Origin: an uncultured Eubacteriales bacterium
GTDB taxonomy: Bacteria; Bacillota; Clostridia; Oscillospirales; RGIG7773
Reading direction: 5' to 3'
NCBI GenBank assembly: GCA_934541205.1
Contig: CAKTDK010000067.1
Coordinates: forward strand, 1-8,643
Length of the DNA stretch: 8,643 bases
In this document: positions 1-6,557 of the stretch, piece after piece
Layout: every line of letters begins with the position of its first letter
Numbering within the stretch: position 1 is the first letter of the stretch
Position numbers and translations under genes: made by a program
Notes under the pieces: model-generated
What the model saw: only the letters and a program-made list of their open reading frames with translations
Told to the model about the DNA's origin: nothing
The model's database searches: none

Positions 1-1
1 C

Positions 2-424
2 TACAGTGATGAGCTTTTGAAGATACTTGAAGAAAATAATATCGGACTTGTAGTTCTTGCAGGGTTTATGACCGTTTTAAAAGGCCGGATACTTACAAAT
101 TATAAAAACAAGATTATAAATGTACATCCTTCGCTTATACCATCTTTTTGCGGCGACGGATTTTATGGATTAAAGGTTCATGAAAAGGCTCTTGAATATG
201 GTGTGAAGGTTACTGGCGCTACGGTTCATTTTGTAAACGATGTTACGGACGGCGGAGCGATAATTTTGCAAAAAGCTGTTGAGATACAAAACGAAGATAC
301 TGCCGAAATTTTGCAGAAAAGAGTTATGGAACAAGCGGAATGGAGGATACTTCCTCTTGCAGCTGAGCTTTTTTGCGCAGGAAAAATAGCTATAGAAGGA
401 AATAAAACAATTATCGGAGAGTAA
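2..424 (+). CDS. purN: Phosphoribosylglycinamide formyltransferase PurN, 5'-truncated by window edge
   Basis: Transfers a formyl group from 10-formyl-tetrahydrofolate to GAR, giving FGAR, in cytosolic de novo purine synthesis. The frame is already open at base 2, so the true start lies left of the window; 140 C-terminal residues are visible of a family length near 190-200. The motif LVVLAGFM is followed by INVHPSLIPSF, which carries the catalytic Asn (codon 119-121) and His (125-127), and by the VTDGG segment with the catalytic Asp (248-250). The substrate loop after SLIPSF reads CGDGFYGLKVHE instead of the usual shorter PGLHxH type, a variant I associate with clostridial PurN. The next pur gene starts 3 nt after the stop, indicating one operon. 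Identity is near certain from the three catalytic residues in order; the TTG at 17 is only an internal codon, not a start. Confidence 0.96.
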   Translation, partial: YSDELLKILEENNIGLVVLAGFMTVLKGRILTNYKNKIINVHPSLIPSFCGDGFYGLKVHEKALEYGVKVTGATVHFVNDVTDGGAIILQKAVEIQNEDTAEILQKRVMEQAEWRILPLAAELFCAGKIAIEGNKTIIGE

Positions 425-427
425 TTT

Positions 428-1135
428 ATGAAAAAAATAGATGAATTATTAAAAAATAATGCATATCCCGGCAGGGGAATAATTATAGGAAAAAATTCTG
501 ACGGAAGAAACATTTCTATCGCGTATTTTATAATGGGAAGAAGCGAAAACAGCAGAAACAGAATTTTTGAAGTTCAAGATGAGGGAATCAGAACAAAAGC
601 TTTTGACGAATCAAAACTTACAGACCCGTCCCTTATAATTTATGCTCCCGTTAGGGTTATAGATAATCAGACAATAGTTACAAACGGCGATCAGACTGAT
701 ACAATTTATGATTTTATAAAAGAGGGCGACACTTTTGAAAATGCTTTGAGAACAAGAGAGTTTGAACCGGATGAGCCTAATTTTACACCAAGAATTTCCG
801 GAATTGTTCAGGTGAATCAAAATAAATTTTTGTACAAACTTTCAATTCTTAAAAGTGCAAGAGGAAACGATGAATGTTGTCAGAGATTTTTCTTTGAATA
901 TGAAAATCCCATAACAGGAGAAGGACATTTTATTCATACATATAAATGTGACGGGAATCCTATTCCTTCTTTCGAGGGAGAGCCTACGCTTGTAAAAATT
1001 GAAGGTAATATAGATGAATTTACCGATAACATCTGGAATTCTTTAAATGAAGATAACAAGGTGTCTTTGTTTACAAGATTTATAAATTTGGAAAACGGTG
1101 AAGTTCAAACGAGAATTGTAAATAAAAATAAATAA
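428..1135 (+). CDS. purO: IMP cyclohydrolase, PurO type (archaeal-like)
   Basis: Predicted to close FAICAR to IMP, the last step of purine synthesis. The 235-residue protein is unrelated to the MGS-fold cyclohydrolase half of ordinary PurH and matches the IMP_cyclohyd family known from methanogen PurO and from clostridia. Recognisable conserved blocks are YPGRG (13-17), GRSENSRNR (37-45), YAPVR (72-76), TNGDQTD (85-91), EPDEPNFTPRISG (113-125) and HTY..DGNPIPSFEGEP (170-186). No signal peptide or membrane segment is visible, so it is cytosolic. The start ATG is supported by GGAGAG at 416-421, six bases upstream and lying across the purN stop. It is placed directly before an AICAR transformylase lacking a cyclohydrolase domain, which is exactly the complement needed. 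What I see is the motif set; the enzymatic role comes from the family and is strengthened by context. Some bacterial members are annotated only as 'IMP cyclohydrolase-like'. Confidence 0.9.
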   Translation: MKKIDELLKNNAYPGRGIIIGKNSDGRNISIAYFIMGRSENSRNRIFEVQDEGIRTKAFDESKLTDPSLIIYAPVRVIDNQTIVTNGDQTDTIYDFIKEGDTFENALRTREFEPDEPNFTPRISGIVQVNQNKFLYKLSILKSARGNDECCQRFFFEYENPITGEGHFIHTYKCDGNPIPSFEGEPTLVKIEGNIDEFTDNIWNSLNEDNKVSLFTRFINLENGEVQTRIVNKNK

Positions 1136-1157
1136 TAAAATTTCGGGGGAATGAAAA

Positions 1158-2333
1158 ATGGCAAAGGAATTGGAATTAAAATACGGCTGTAATCCTAATC
1201 AGAAGCCGTCTAAAATTTTTATGAAAAACGGTGAGCTTCCTATAGAAGTTTTAAACGGAAAACCGGGGTACATAAATTTTTTGGATGCGTTTAACAGCTG
1301 GCAGCTTGTAAAGGAACTTAAAAAAGCTACGGGGCTTCCTGCGGCGGCGTCTTTTAAACATGTAAGTCCGGCAGGAGCTGCAGTGGGCATTCCTTTAAGC
1401 GATACTTTAAAGAAAATTTATTTTGTTGATGATTTAGAGCTTTCAGATCTTGCCTGCGCTTATGCAAGAGCAAGAGGCGCGGACAGAATGTCGTCTTACG
1501 GTGATTTTATTGCTTTGTCCGATGTGTGCGATGAATCTACCGCAGCTTTGATTGCAAGAGAGGTTTCTGACGGAATTATAGCTCCAGGATATACTGACAA
1601 AGCTCTTGAAATATTAAAAGGAAAAAGAAAAGGAACCTATAATATCGTTAAAATAGATGAAAATTATGTTCCGGCTCCTGTGGAACACAAAGATGTTTTT
1701 GGAATTACTTTTGAACAGGGAAGAAATGAACTTGAAATCAATGGACAGCTTCTTTCAAATATAGTTACAAATAATAAAGATATTCCTGAAGATGCAAAAA
1801 GAGATTTGATTATTTCTCTTATCACTTTAAAATATACACAGTCAAATTCGGTTTGTTACGCTAAAGACGGTCAGGCAATCGGAATCGGCGCAGGGCAGCA
1901 ATCAAGAGTACATTGTACAAGACTTGCGGGTAACAAAGCCGATAACTGGTTTTTGCGTCAGCACCCAAAAGTGCTTGGACTGAAATTTGTTGACAATATA
2001 AGACGTCCTGACAGAGATAATACTATTGACGTTTATATTTCTGATGAATATATGGATGTACTTGCTGACGGAGTATGGCAGAATTTCTTTAAAGAAAAGC
2101 CTGAAATTCTTACTTCTGAAGAAAAAAGACAATGGCTTGATAAAATGACAGGCGTTTCTCTTGGCTCAGACGCATTTTTCCCGTTCGGCGATAATATAGA
2201 AAGAGCTAAAAAAAGCGGAGTTGAGTTTATTGCTCAGCCGGGCGGATCTATCAGAGATGATAATGTTATAGATACCTGCAATAAATATAATATGGCTATG
2301 GCATTTACAGGAATTAGGTTATTCCATCATTAA
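1158..2333 (+). CDS. purH: AICAR formyltransferase, short PurH lacking the cyclohydrolase domain
   Basis: Transfers formyl from 10-formyl-THF to AICAR, giving FAICAR for the PurO-type cyclohydrolase encoded just upstream. The 391-residue protein begins directly with the transformylase domain (KYGCNPNQ, 8-15); the roughly 200-residue MGS-like IMP cyclohydrolase domain of canonical bifunctional PurH (about 510-590 aa) is absent. Catalytic residues are present: K67-H68 in FKHVSPAG and N230 in KYTQSNSVCYA, corresponding to human ATIC K266, H267 and N431 as I recall them. SDAFFPF (337-343), QPGGSIRD (360-367) and the C-terminal RLFHH (387-391) are intact. The recalled ATIC arginine in LRYG is lysine here (K8). 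The start is chosen for GGGGGA at 1145-1150, seven bases before the ATG; an ATG at 1151 is out of frame. Because the domain is alone, 'purH' is a convenience name; this form is also called PurH1 or PurV. Confidence 0.95.
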   Translation: MAKELELKYGCNPNQKPSKIFMKNGELPIEVLNGKPGYINFLDAFNSWQLVKELKKATGLPAAASFKHVSPAGAAVGIPLSDTLKKIYFVDDLELSDLACAYARARGADRMSSYGDFIALSDVCDESTAALIAREVSDGIIAPGYTDKALEILKGKRKGTYNIVKIDENYVPAPVEHKDVFGITFEQGRNELEINGQLLSNIVTNNKDIPEDAKRDLIISLITLKYTQSNSVCYAKDGQAIGIGAGQQSRVHCTRLAGNKADNWFLRQHPKVLGLKFVDNIRRPDRDNTIDVYISDEYMDVLADGVWQNFFKEKPEILTSEEKRQWLDKMTGVSLGSDAFFPFGDNIERAKKSGVEFIAQPGGSIRDDNVIDTCNKYNMAMAFTGIRLFHH

Positions 2334-2382
2334 TTGCTGAATATATTTAAAATGATACTTAAAATAAAAAAAGGGTGATAAG

Positions 2383-2598
2383 ATGAAAAAAATGATTGCC
2401 CCGATTATTATAACTGTTATATTACTCATTGTATTATTGTCTTACGGAGTAATTTGGTTTATTGTTCCCATTGCGGTTATACTTAAAATTATTATAGGTA
2501 TAATACTTTTGGGACTTTGCGGTGTTTCTATTTTTGTTTTAATAGAAAGAATAAGAGAAATAAGGAGCGGAGAAGAAGATGATCTTAGTAAATACTGA
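2383..2598 (+). CDS. Small two-helix membrane protein of unknown function
   Basis: I do not recognise the family. The 71-residue product is almost entirely hydrophobic: a short basic N-terminus (MKKM), one predicted helix at about 5-28, a second at about 30-54, then a charged tail (ERIREIRSGEEDDLSKY). By the positive-inside rule both the KKM start and the RIREIR stretch would be cytoplasmic, which fits a hairpin topology. AGGGTGAT at 2372-2379 supports the start. It follows the short purH after 49 nt and overlaps the next gene by 20 nt in another frame, suggesting translational coupling with the YbjQ-family protein. No terminator or strong promoter is visible in the 49-nt gap, so it is likely transcribed with the pur genes. 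It is real rather than a shadow because of its RBS, coherent hydrophobic pattern and operonic position. A membrane platform for the YbjQ partner is an inference only. Confidence 0.72.
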   Translation: MKKMIAPIIITVILLIVLLSYGVIWFIVPIAVILKIIIGIILLGLCGVSIFVLIERIREIRSGEEDDLSKY

Positions 2599-2890
2599 TT
2601 ACATCACTGGAAAAGAATTTGAAATGCTTGGTATTGTAAAAGGAAGTACAATACAGTCAAAAAATATCGGAAGGGATATTACACAAAGTTTTAAAACTAT
2701 TGTGGGAGGAGAGCTTAAAGCTTATACACAGATGATGAACGAAGCGAGAGCTCTTGCTACTAAGAGAATGGTTGAAGAAGCGGAATCAATGGGAGCCGAC
2801 GCTGTTGTAAACATCAGATATGCATCTGCTGCTGTTATGCAGGGAGCTGCTGAAATTATGGCTTACGGAACTGCTGTTAAATTTAAATAA
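2579..2890 (+). CDS. YbjQ/UPF0145 (DUF74) family protein
   Basis: A 103-residue soluble protein of the YbjQ family, which Pfam describes as putative heavy-metal binding; the biochemical role is not established. Supporting features are the N-terminal segment LGIVKGSTIQSKNIGRDITQ (18-36), the GGELKAYTQMMNEARALA block (43-60) followed by a long acidic helix, and GADAVVNIRY (72-81), with the small-residue-rich end MAYGTAVKF. The whole length equals the usual family size (about 100-110). The start ATG lies inside the 3' end of the membrane-protein gene, with GGAG at 2569-2572, six bases upstream; coupling by re-initiation is plausible. purD follows 26 nt later. Family membership is clear, but its place in a purine operon is unexplained and may be hitch-hiking. 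It has no cysteine at all and only scattered acidic residues, so metal binding through thiols can be ruled out. Confidence 0.88.
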   Translation: MILVNTDYITGKEFEMLGIVKGSTIQSKNIGRDITQSFKTIVGGELKAYTQMMNEARALATKRMVEEAESMGADAVVNIRYASAAVMQGAAEIMAYGTAVKFK

Positions 2891-2916
2891 ACCTTATTTT
2901 TGAAAGGAAGTAAAAA

Positions 2917-4170
2917 ATGAAAGTTTTAGTAGTTGGCGGCGGAGGCCGTGAGCACGCTATAATTTACAAACTTAAAGAAAACAAAAATATAAATGAGATT
3001 CATGCGGTTCCCGGAAACGGTGGAATTTCAGATATTGCAGTATGTCATAATATAAAGGCTACTGATATTGAAGGGGTTTTAAAGCTTGCAAAAGAAATAA
3101 AACCTGACATGGTAATAGTGGCGCCTGATGATCCTTTAATGCTTGGAATGGTTGACGAACTTGAAAAAGAGGGATTTCGCGCTTTTGGTCCTTGTAAAAA
3201 TGCTGCCATAATTGAGGGAAGCAAAGTTTTTGCTAAGGAACTTATGAAAAAATATAATATTCCGACAGCGGGATATGAAGTTTTTTCTGACAGTGATAAA
3301 GCTGTTGAATATATAAAAAAAGGAACATTTCCAACAGTTATAAAAGCAGAAGGATTGGCTCTCGGAAAAGGAGTTATTATAGCTGAAAACTTTGAGGATG
3401 CCAAAAAAGCAGTACATGAAATAATGGATGATAAAGTTTTCGGAGACGCTGGAAACAGGGTTGTCGTTGAAGAATTTTTGCAAGGCCCGGAGGTTTCGGT
3501 TCTTGCTTTTACTGATGGAAAAACTATCATACCTATGCCTTCAGCTCAGGATCATAAAAGAGCTTATGACAATGATAAAGGAAAAAACACAGGCGGTATG
3601 GGTACTTTTTCTCCTTCAAGAATTTATGATGAAAAGCTTCAGAAGGAATGTATGGAAAAAATATTTATTCCTACAATGAACGCAATGAACAGCGAAGGAA
3701 GAAAATTTAAAGGAGTTTTGTTTTTCGGACTTATGATAACTGATAAAGGTCCTAAAGTTATTGAATATAACTGCCGTTTCGGAGATCCTGAAACTCAGAG
3801 CGTTTTATTAAGGCTTAAAAGTGATTTGTACGATATTTTTAATGCTGTAATAGATGAAAAACTTTCTGAAACGGAAGTAATTTTTGATGACAAAGCCGCT
3901 GTGTGTATTGTAATGGCAAGCGGGGGATATCCTGAAAAATACGAAACAGGTTTTGAAATAAAGGGTCTTGATGACGTTGATGAAAATACGGTTATTTTTC
4001 ATGCTGGAACAAAAAAAGACGGTGATAAATATTATACCTGCGGAGGAAGAGTTATAGGAATTACTGCAAAAGGAGATAATTTAGACGACGCTATAAAAAA
4101 AGCTTATGAAAATGTATCAAAAATTTCTTTTGAAAAAGCTCATTACAGAAAAGATATAGGAATAAAATAA
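2917..4170 (+). CDS. purD: Phosphoribosylamine-glycine ligase (GAR synthetase) PurD
   Basis: ATP-dependent ligation of glycine to phosphoribosylamine, giving GAR, the substrate of PurN; cytosolic. The 417-residue length is typical of monofunctional PurD. The N-terminal domain shows VLVVGGGGREHAI (3-15) and VPGNGG (31-36). The ATP-grasp part shows FGP (90-92), EGSK (100-103), KAEGLALGKGV (143-153), EEFLQGPEVSV (185-195), the PSAQDHKR block (208-215), NTGGMG (224-229) and EYNCRFGDPETQ (283-294). The C-terminal domain ends with CGGRVIGITAKGD. One deviation is APDDPL at 69-74 where most PurD have GPEAPL; I recall this variant in related clostridia. The start is set by AAAGGAAG at 2903-2910. It is the last gene of the purine cluster, separated from the YbjQ-family gene by 26 nt and closed by the terminator a few bases after its stop. 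Confidence 0.98.
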   Translation: MKVLVVGGGGREHAIIYKLKENKNINEIHAVPGNGGISDIAVCHNIKATDIEGVLKLAKEIKPDMVIVAPDDPLMLGMVDELEKEGFRAFGPCKNAAIIEGSKVFAKELMKKYNIPTAGYEVFSDSDKAVEYIKKGTFPTVIKAEGLALGKGVIIAENFEDAKKAVHEIMDDKVFGDAGNRVVVEEFLQGPEVSVLAFTDGKTIIPMPSAQDHKRAYDNDKGKNTGGMGTFSPSRIYDEKLQKECMEKIFIPTMNAMNSEGRKFKGVLFFGLMITDKGPKVIEYNCRFGDPETQSVLLRLKSDLYDIFNAVIDEKLSETEVIFDDKAAVCIVMASGGYPEKYETGFEIKGLDDVDENTVIFHAGTKKDGDKYYTCGGRVIGITAKGDNLDDAIKKAYENVSKISFEKAHYRKDIGIK

Positions 4171-4174
4171 TTTT

Positions 4175-4211
4175 AAAAACATCGTTTCAATTTTTTTGAA
4201 ACGATGTTTTT
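4175..4211 (+). terminator. Intrinsic terminator of the purine operon
   Basis: Perfect 16-bp inverted repeat: AAAAACATCGTTTCAA (4175-4190), five-T loop (4191-4195), TTGAAACGATGTTTTT (4196-4211). The right arm ends in a run of T, giving an RNA U-tract, and the left arm's A-run makes it able to work on the opposite strand too. It starts 5 nt after the purD stop and marks the end of the pur transcript. Confidence 0.92.
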
Positions 4212-4229
4212 GATTGCCATATATATCCT

Positions 4230-4257
4230 TTGAAATTTTGTTTTTATATGTTATAAT
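4230..4257 (+). promoter_or_regulatory. Candidate sigma-A promoter P1 upstream of the glycosyltransferase gene
   Basis: A -35 element TTGAAA (4230-4235, 5 of 6 to consensus) and -10 TATAAT (4252-4257, perfect) are separated by 16 bp. It lies just after the pur terminator. Transcription would begin near 4264 and leave a leader of about 125 nt before the next ATG. The leader is AT-rich, and I recognise no riboswitch or strong terminator in it. The call is from consensus alone in an AT-rich region, so chance matches are possible. Confidence 0.6.
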
Positions 4258-4339
4258 AATTCCGGACGTAATTTAAAGATAAGTTTTATTAATTAAAATT
4301 TATATATAAAAATGTTTTATTTGTAGTTTGGCAATGTGA

Positions 4340-4367
4340 TTGTATTATGTTATTAGAGCGTTATAAT
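4340..4367 (+). promoter_or_regulatory. Second candidate promoter P2, close to the glycosyltransferase start
   Basis: A perfect -10 TATAAT (4362-4367) with a poor -35 TTGTAT (4340-4345, 3 of 6), 16 bp apart. Transcription would begin near 4374, leaving a 15-nt leader containing the ribosome binding site GAGGTG (4379-4384). It is weaker evidence than P1 because of the -35. If real, the operon has tandem start points. Confidence 0.35.
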
Positions 4368-4388
4368 ATAATAATTTGAGGTGTAAAT

Positions 4389-5420
4389 ATGAAGGTCTTG
4401 TTATATTCTGAGGGAATGAAGTATATTTCAAAATCAGGTCTGGGACGGGCTATAAAGCATCAGATGAAAGCTTTGGAACTTAATAATATTGAATATACTA
4501 CCAATCCTAAGGATGATTTTGATTTGATGCATATAAATACTTTTTGGTTTAAATCATATTTTATGGCAAAAAAATGTCGTAAAATAGGTAAAAAAGTAGT
4601 ATATCATGCTCATTCTACCGAAGAGGATTTTAGAAATTCTTTTATGTTTTCTAATTTGGTTTCTCCGATTTTTAAAAAATGGATAATGAAGTGCTATAAT
4701 TTGGGAGATCATATTTTAACTCCTACCGAATATTCAAAATCAATTTTGGAAGGTTACGGCATTAAAAAACCTATAACTGCTGTTTCAAACGGAATTGAAC
4801 TTGATTTTTTTAAATATGATTATGAAGGCGGTCAAAAATTCAGAGAAAGTTTTGGTTTTTCAAAAGATGATAAGGTTATAATAGCTGTAGGACTTTATAT
4901 TGAGAGAAAAGGTATTTTGGATTTTGTAGAGCTTGCAAAAAGAATGCCTGAATATAAATTTGTGTGGTTCGGATATACGCCTTTATATCAAGTACCTCAT
5001 AAAGTCAGAAAAGCTGTAAAAACAAAGTTGGACAACCTTTATTTTCCTGGATATATTGAGCCCGAAATATTCAGAAATGCTTATTCCGGAGCAGATGTAT
5101 TTTTGTTTCCCACTTATGAAGAAACGGAGGGAATAGTGCTTCTTGAAGCGCTTTCTTCAAAACAGAATGTGATTGTAAGGGATATACCTATTTTTAAAAA
5201 TCTTATTACCGACGGAAAAAATGCTTACAAAGCTAAAACAAATGATGAATTTGAAGAAAAAATAAGAGGAATTGTTTCAGGAAAACTTCCTTGCCTTAAG
5301 GAAGAAGGATATAAGATTGTTGAAAATAAAAATCTTGATATGATAGGAAAACAGCTTATTGAGGTTTATGAAAAAACCTTAGGAATAGAAAAAGAAAAAA
5401 AAGAAAGCTATAGCGCTTAG
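4389..5420 (+). CDS. GT4-family glycosyltransferase, CpoA/LafB-like glycolipid synthase candidate
   Basis: A 343-residue GT-B fold, retaining GT4 glycosyltransferase. The N-terminal acceptor half carries the SGLGRAIKHQMKAL segment (16-29), DLMHINT (45-51), YHAHSTEEDFRNSF (72-85), TPTEYSK (111-117) and AVSNGIELD (131-139). The C-terminal nucleotide-sugar half carries GLYIERKGILDF (168-179, with R173/K174), FPGYI (219-223) and the EX7E motif E245-E253 in EETEGIVLLEA. No signal peptide or membrane helix is visible, so it would act at the inner face of the membrane. The N-terminal motifs resemble, from memory, the streptococcal CpoA and lactic-acid-bacterial LafB enzymes that add a second sugar to monoglycosyl-diacylglycerol. 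The substrate is inferred and not proven; capsular or other polysaccharide roles remain possible. GAGGTG upstream supports the start. It leads a tight group with the RNA methyltransferase 11 nt downstream. Confidence 0.88.
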   Translation: MKVLLYSEGMKYISKSGLGRAIKHQMKALELNNIEYTTNPKDDFDLMHINTFWFKSYFMAKKCRKIGKKVVYHAHSTEEDFRNSFMFSNLVSPIFKKWIMKCYNLGDHILTPTEYSKSILEGYGIKKPITAVSNGIELDFFKYDYEGGQKFRESFGFSKDDKVIIAVGLYIERKGILDFVELAKRMPEYKFVWFGYTPLYQVPHKVRKAVKTKLDNLYFPGYIEPEIFRNAYSGADVFLFPTYEETEGIVLLEALSSKQNVIVRDIPIFKNLITDGKNAYKAKTNDEFEEKIRGIVSGKLPCLKEEGYKIVENKNLDMIGKQLIEVYEKTLGIEKEKKESYSA

Positions 5421-5431
5421 AAGGATAATAT

Positions 5432-6553
5432 ATGGATTTAAAATTTGTTGTACCCGTACTTTTTGGCATTGAGGGAATAACCGCAAAAGAACTTAAAAAA
5501 ATAGGCGTAAAAAATGTTAAAGCAACTGATGGAAAGGTATATTTTGACGGTAGTATTAATGACATGATGAGAGTCAATTTTCTTTTAAGAACAGGGGAAA
5601 GAGTTCTTATTTTACTGGATGAATTTATAGCATACACTTTTGAAGAGTTATATCAGGGGATTAAAAAAATTCCTTTTGAAGATTTTATTCCTAAAGACGG
5701 AGCTTTTCCCGTAAAAGGATATTCTATAAAATCAAGTTTGCACAGTGTTCCCGATTGCCAGAAAATAATAAAAAAAGCTGTTGTCGACAGACTTTCTCAA
5801 AAGTATTTTCAGGCTTGGTTTAAGGAAACGGGAGCAAAATATCAAATTCAGTTTTCTGTTTTTAATAATAATGTGTCGGTTATGCTTGATACTAGCGGAA
5901 ACCCTTTATCCAAAAGAGGATACCGTCTTAAAAGTGTGGAAGCCCCGATAAGAGAAACTCTTGCCGCTGCTATTGTTAATGTTTCAAGATTCGGATATCA
6001 TGAGCCTTTTATAGATCCTATGTGCGGCAGCGGAACTTTTGTTCTTGAGGCTTTGATGACTGCAAAGAACATTCCGTCGGGAATACTTCGAAAATTTGCT
6101 TTTGAAGATTTTTGTTTTATTAATAAAAAATTGTGGAAAAATATAAAGGATGAGGAAGTATCAAAGATACGAAAAGATAAATATTTGCTTTTCGGCAGCG
6201 ATATTGACCCTTATGCTGTAGAAACGGCAAAGGAAAACGCAAAAAGACTGGGCGTATCGGAAGAAGTTTTATTTGAGGTCAAAGATATAAAAGATACCTA
6301 TCCCATAGGAGATAAAGGTACTGTTATAATAAATCCGCCTTATGGAGAAAGGCTTTTGGAGCTTTCCCAGGCCAGAGAGCTTTATAAAGATATTTCAAAA
6401 GCTTTTGAAAGGTATGAAAATTATAATTTTTATATAATTACAAGCGATGATGAATTTGAAAGCTGTTTTGGAAGAAAAGCCGACAAAAAAAGAAAACTTT
6501 ATAACGGTATGTTAAAATGCCAGTTATATCAGTATTTTAAACAAAGAGGATGA
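5432..6553 (+). CDS. THUMP-domain class I SAM-dependent RNA methyltransferase (RlmL/YpsC type)
   Basis: Predicted N2-guanine methyltransferase acting on 23S rRNA, by similarity to the N-terminal part of E. coli RlmL and to Bacillus YpsC. The 373-residue protein has an N-terminal ferredoxin-like plus THUMP region (about 1-155) followed by a Rossmann methyltransferase domain. It carries the SAM-binding motif DPMCGSGTF (195-203), the acidic ribose-binding GSDIDP (255-260) and the catalytic NPPYGERL (301-308), whose NPPY is typical of N-methylation on exocyclic amines. The C-terminal RlmK-like methyltransferase domain of the enterobacterial fusion is absent, as usual in Firmicutes. AAGGAT (5421-5426) immediately follows the glycosyltransferase stop, so it is co-transcribed. 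The family is certain; the exact modified base is inferred. A tRNA target (TrmN-like) is the alternative. Confidence 0.93.
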   Translation: MDLKFVVPVLFGIEGITAKELKKIGVKNVKATDGKVYFDGSINDMMRVNFLLRTGERVLILLDEFIAYTFEELYQGIKKIPFEDFIPKDGAFPVKGYSIKSSLHSVPDCQKIIKKAVVDRLSQKYFQAWFKETGAKYQIQFSVFNNNVSVMLDTSGNPLSKRGYRLKSVEAPIRETLAAAIVNVSRFGYHEPFIDPMCGSGTFVLEALMTAKNIPSGILRKFAFEDFCFINKKLWKNIKDEEVSKIRKDKYLLFGSDIDPYAVETAKENAKRLGVSEEVLFEVKDIKDTYPIGDKGTVIINPPYGERLLELSQARELYKDISKAFERYENYNFYIITSDDEFESCFGRKADKKRKLYNGMLKCQLYQYFKQRG

Positions 6554-6557
6554 AAAA

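Noticed and set aside
2334..2382. Possible promoter or terminator in the gap after the short purH
   Set aside because: The 49-nt AT-rich gap shows no inverted repeat of note and no paired -35/-10 at proper spacing; only the SD AGGGTGAT is supported.
3045..3530. 161-codon open frame on the minus strand within purD
   Set aside because: It is antisense to a fully motif-supported PurD, has a Ser/Phe-rich composition typical of a reverse-strand shadow, and shows no recognisable domain.
3428..3679. 83-codon plus-strand frame inside purD in another frame
   Set aside because: It overlaps conserved ATP-grasp motifs of PurD, has no ribosome binding site, and its product has no coherent features.
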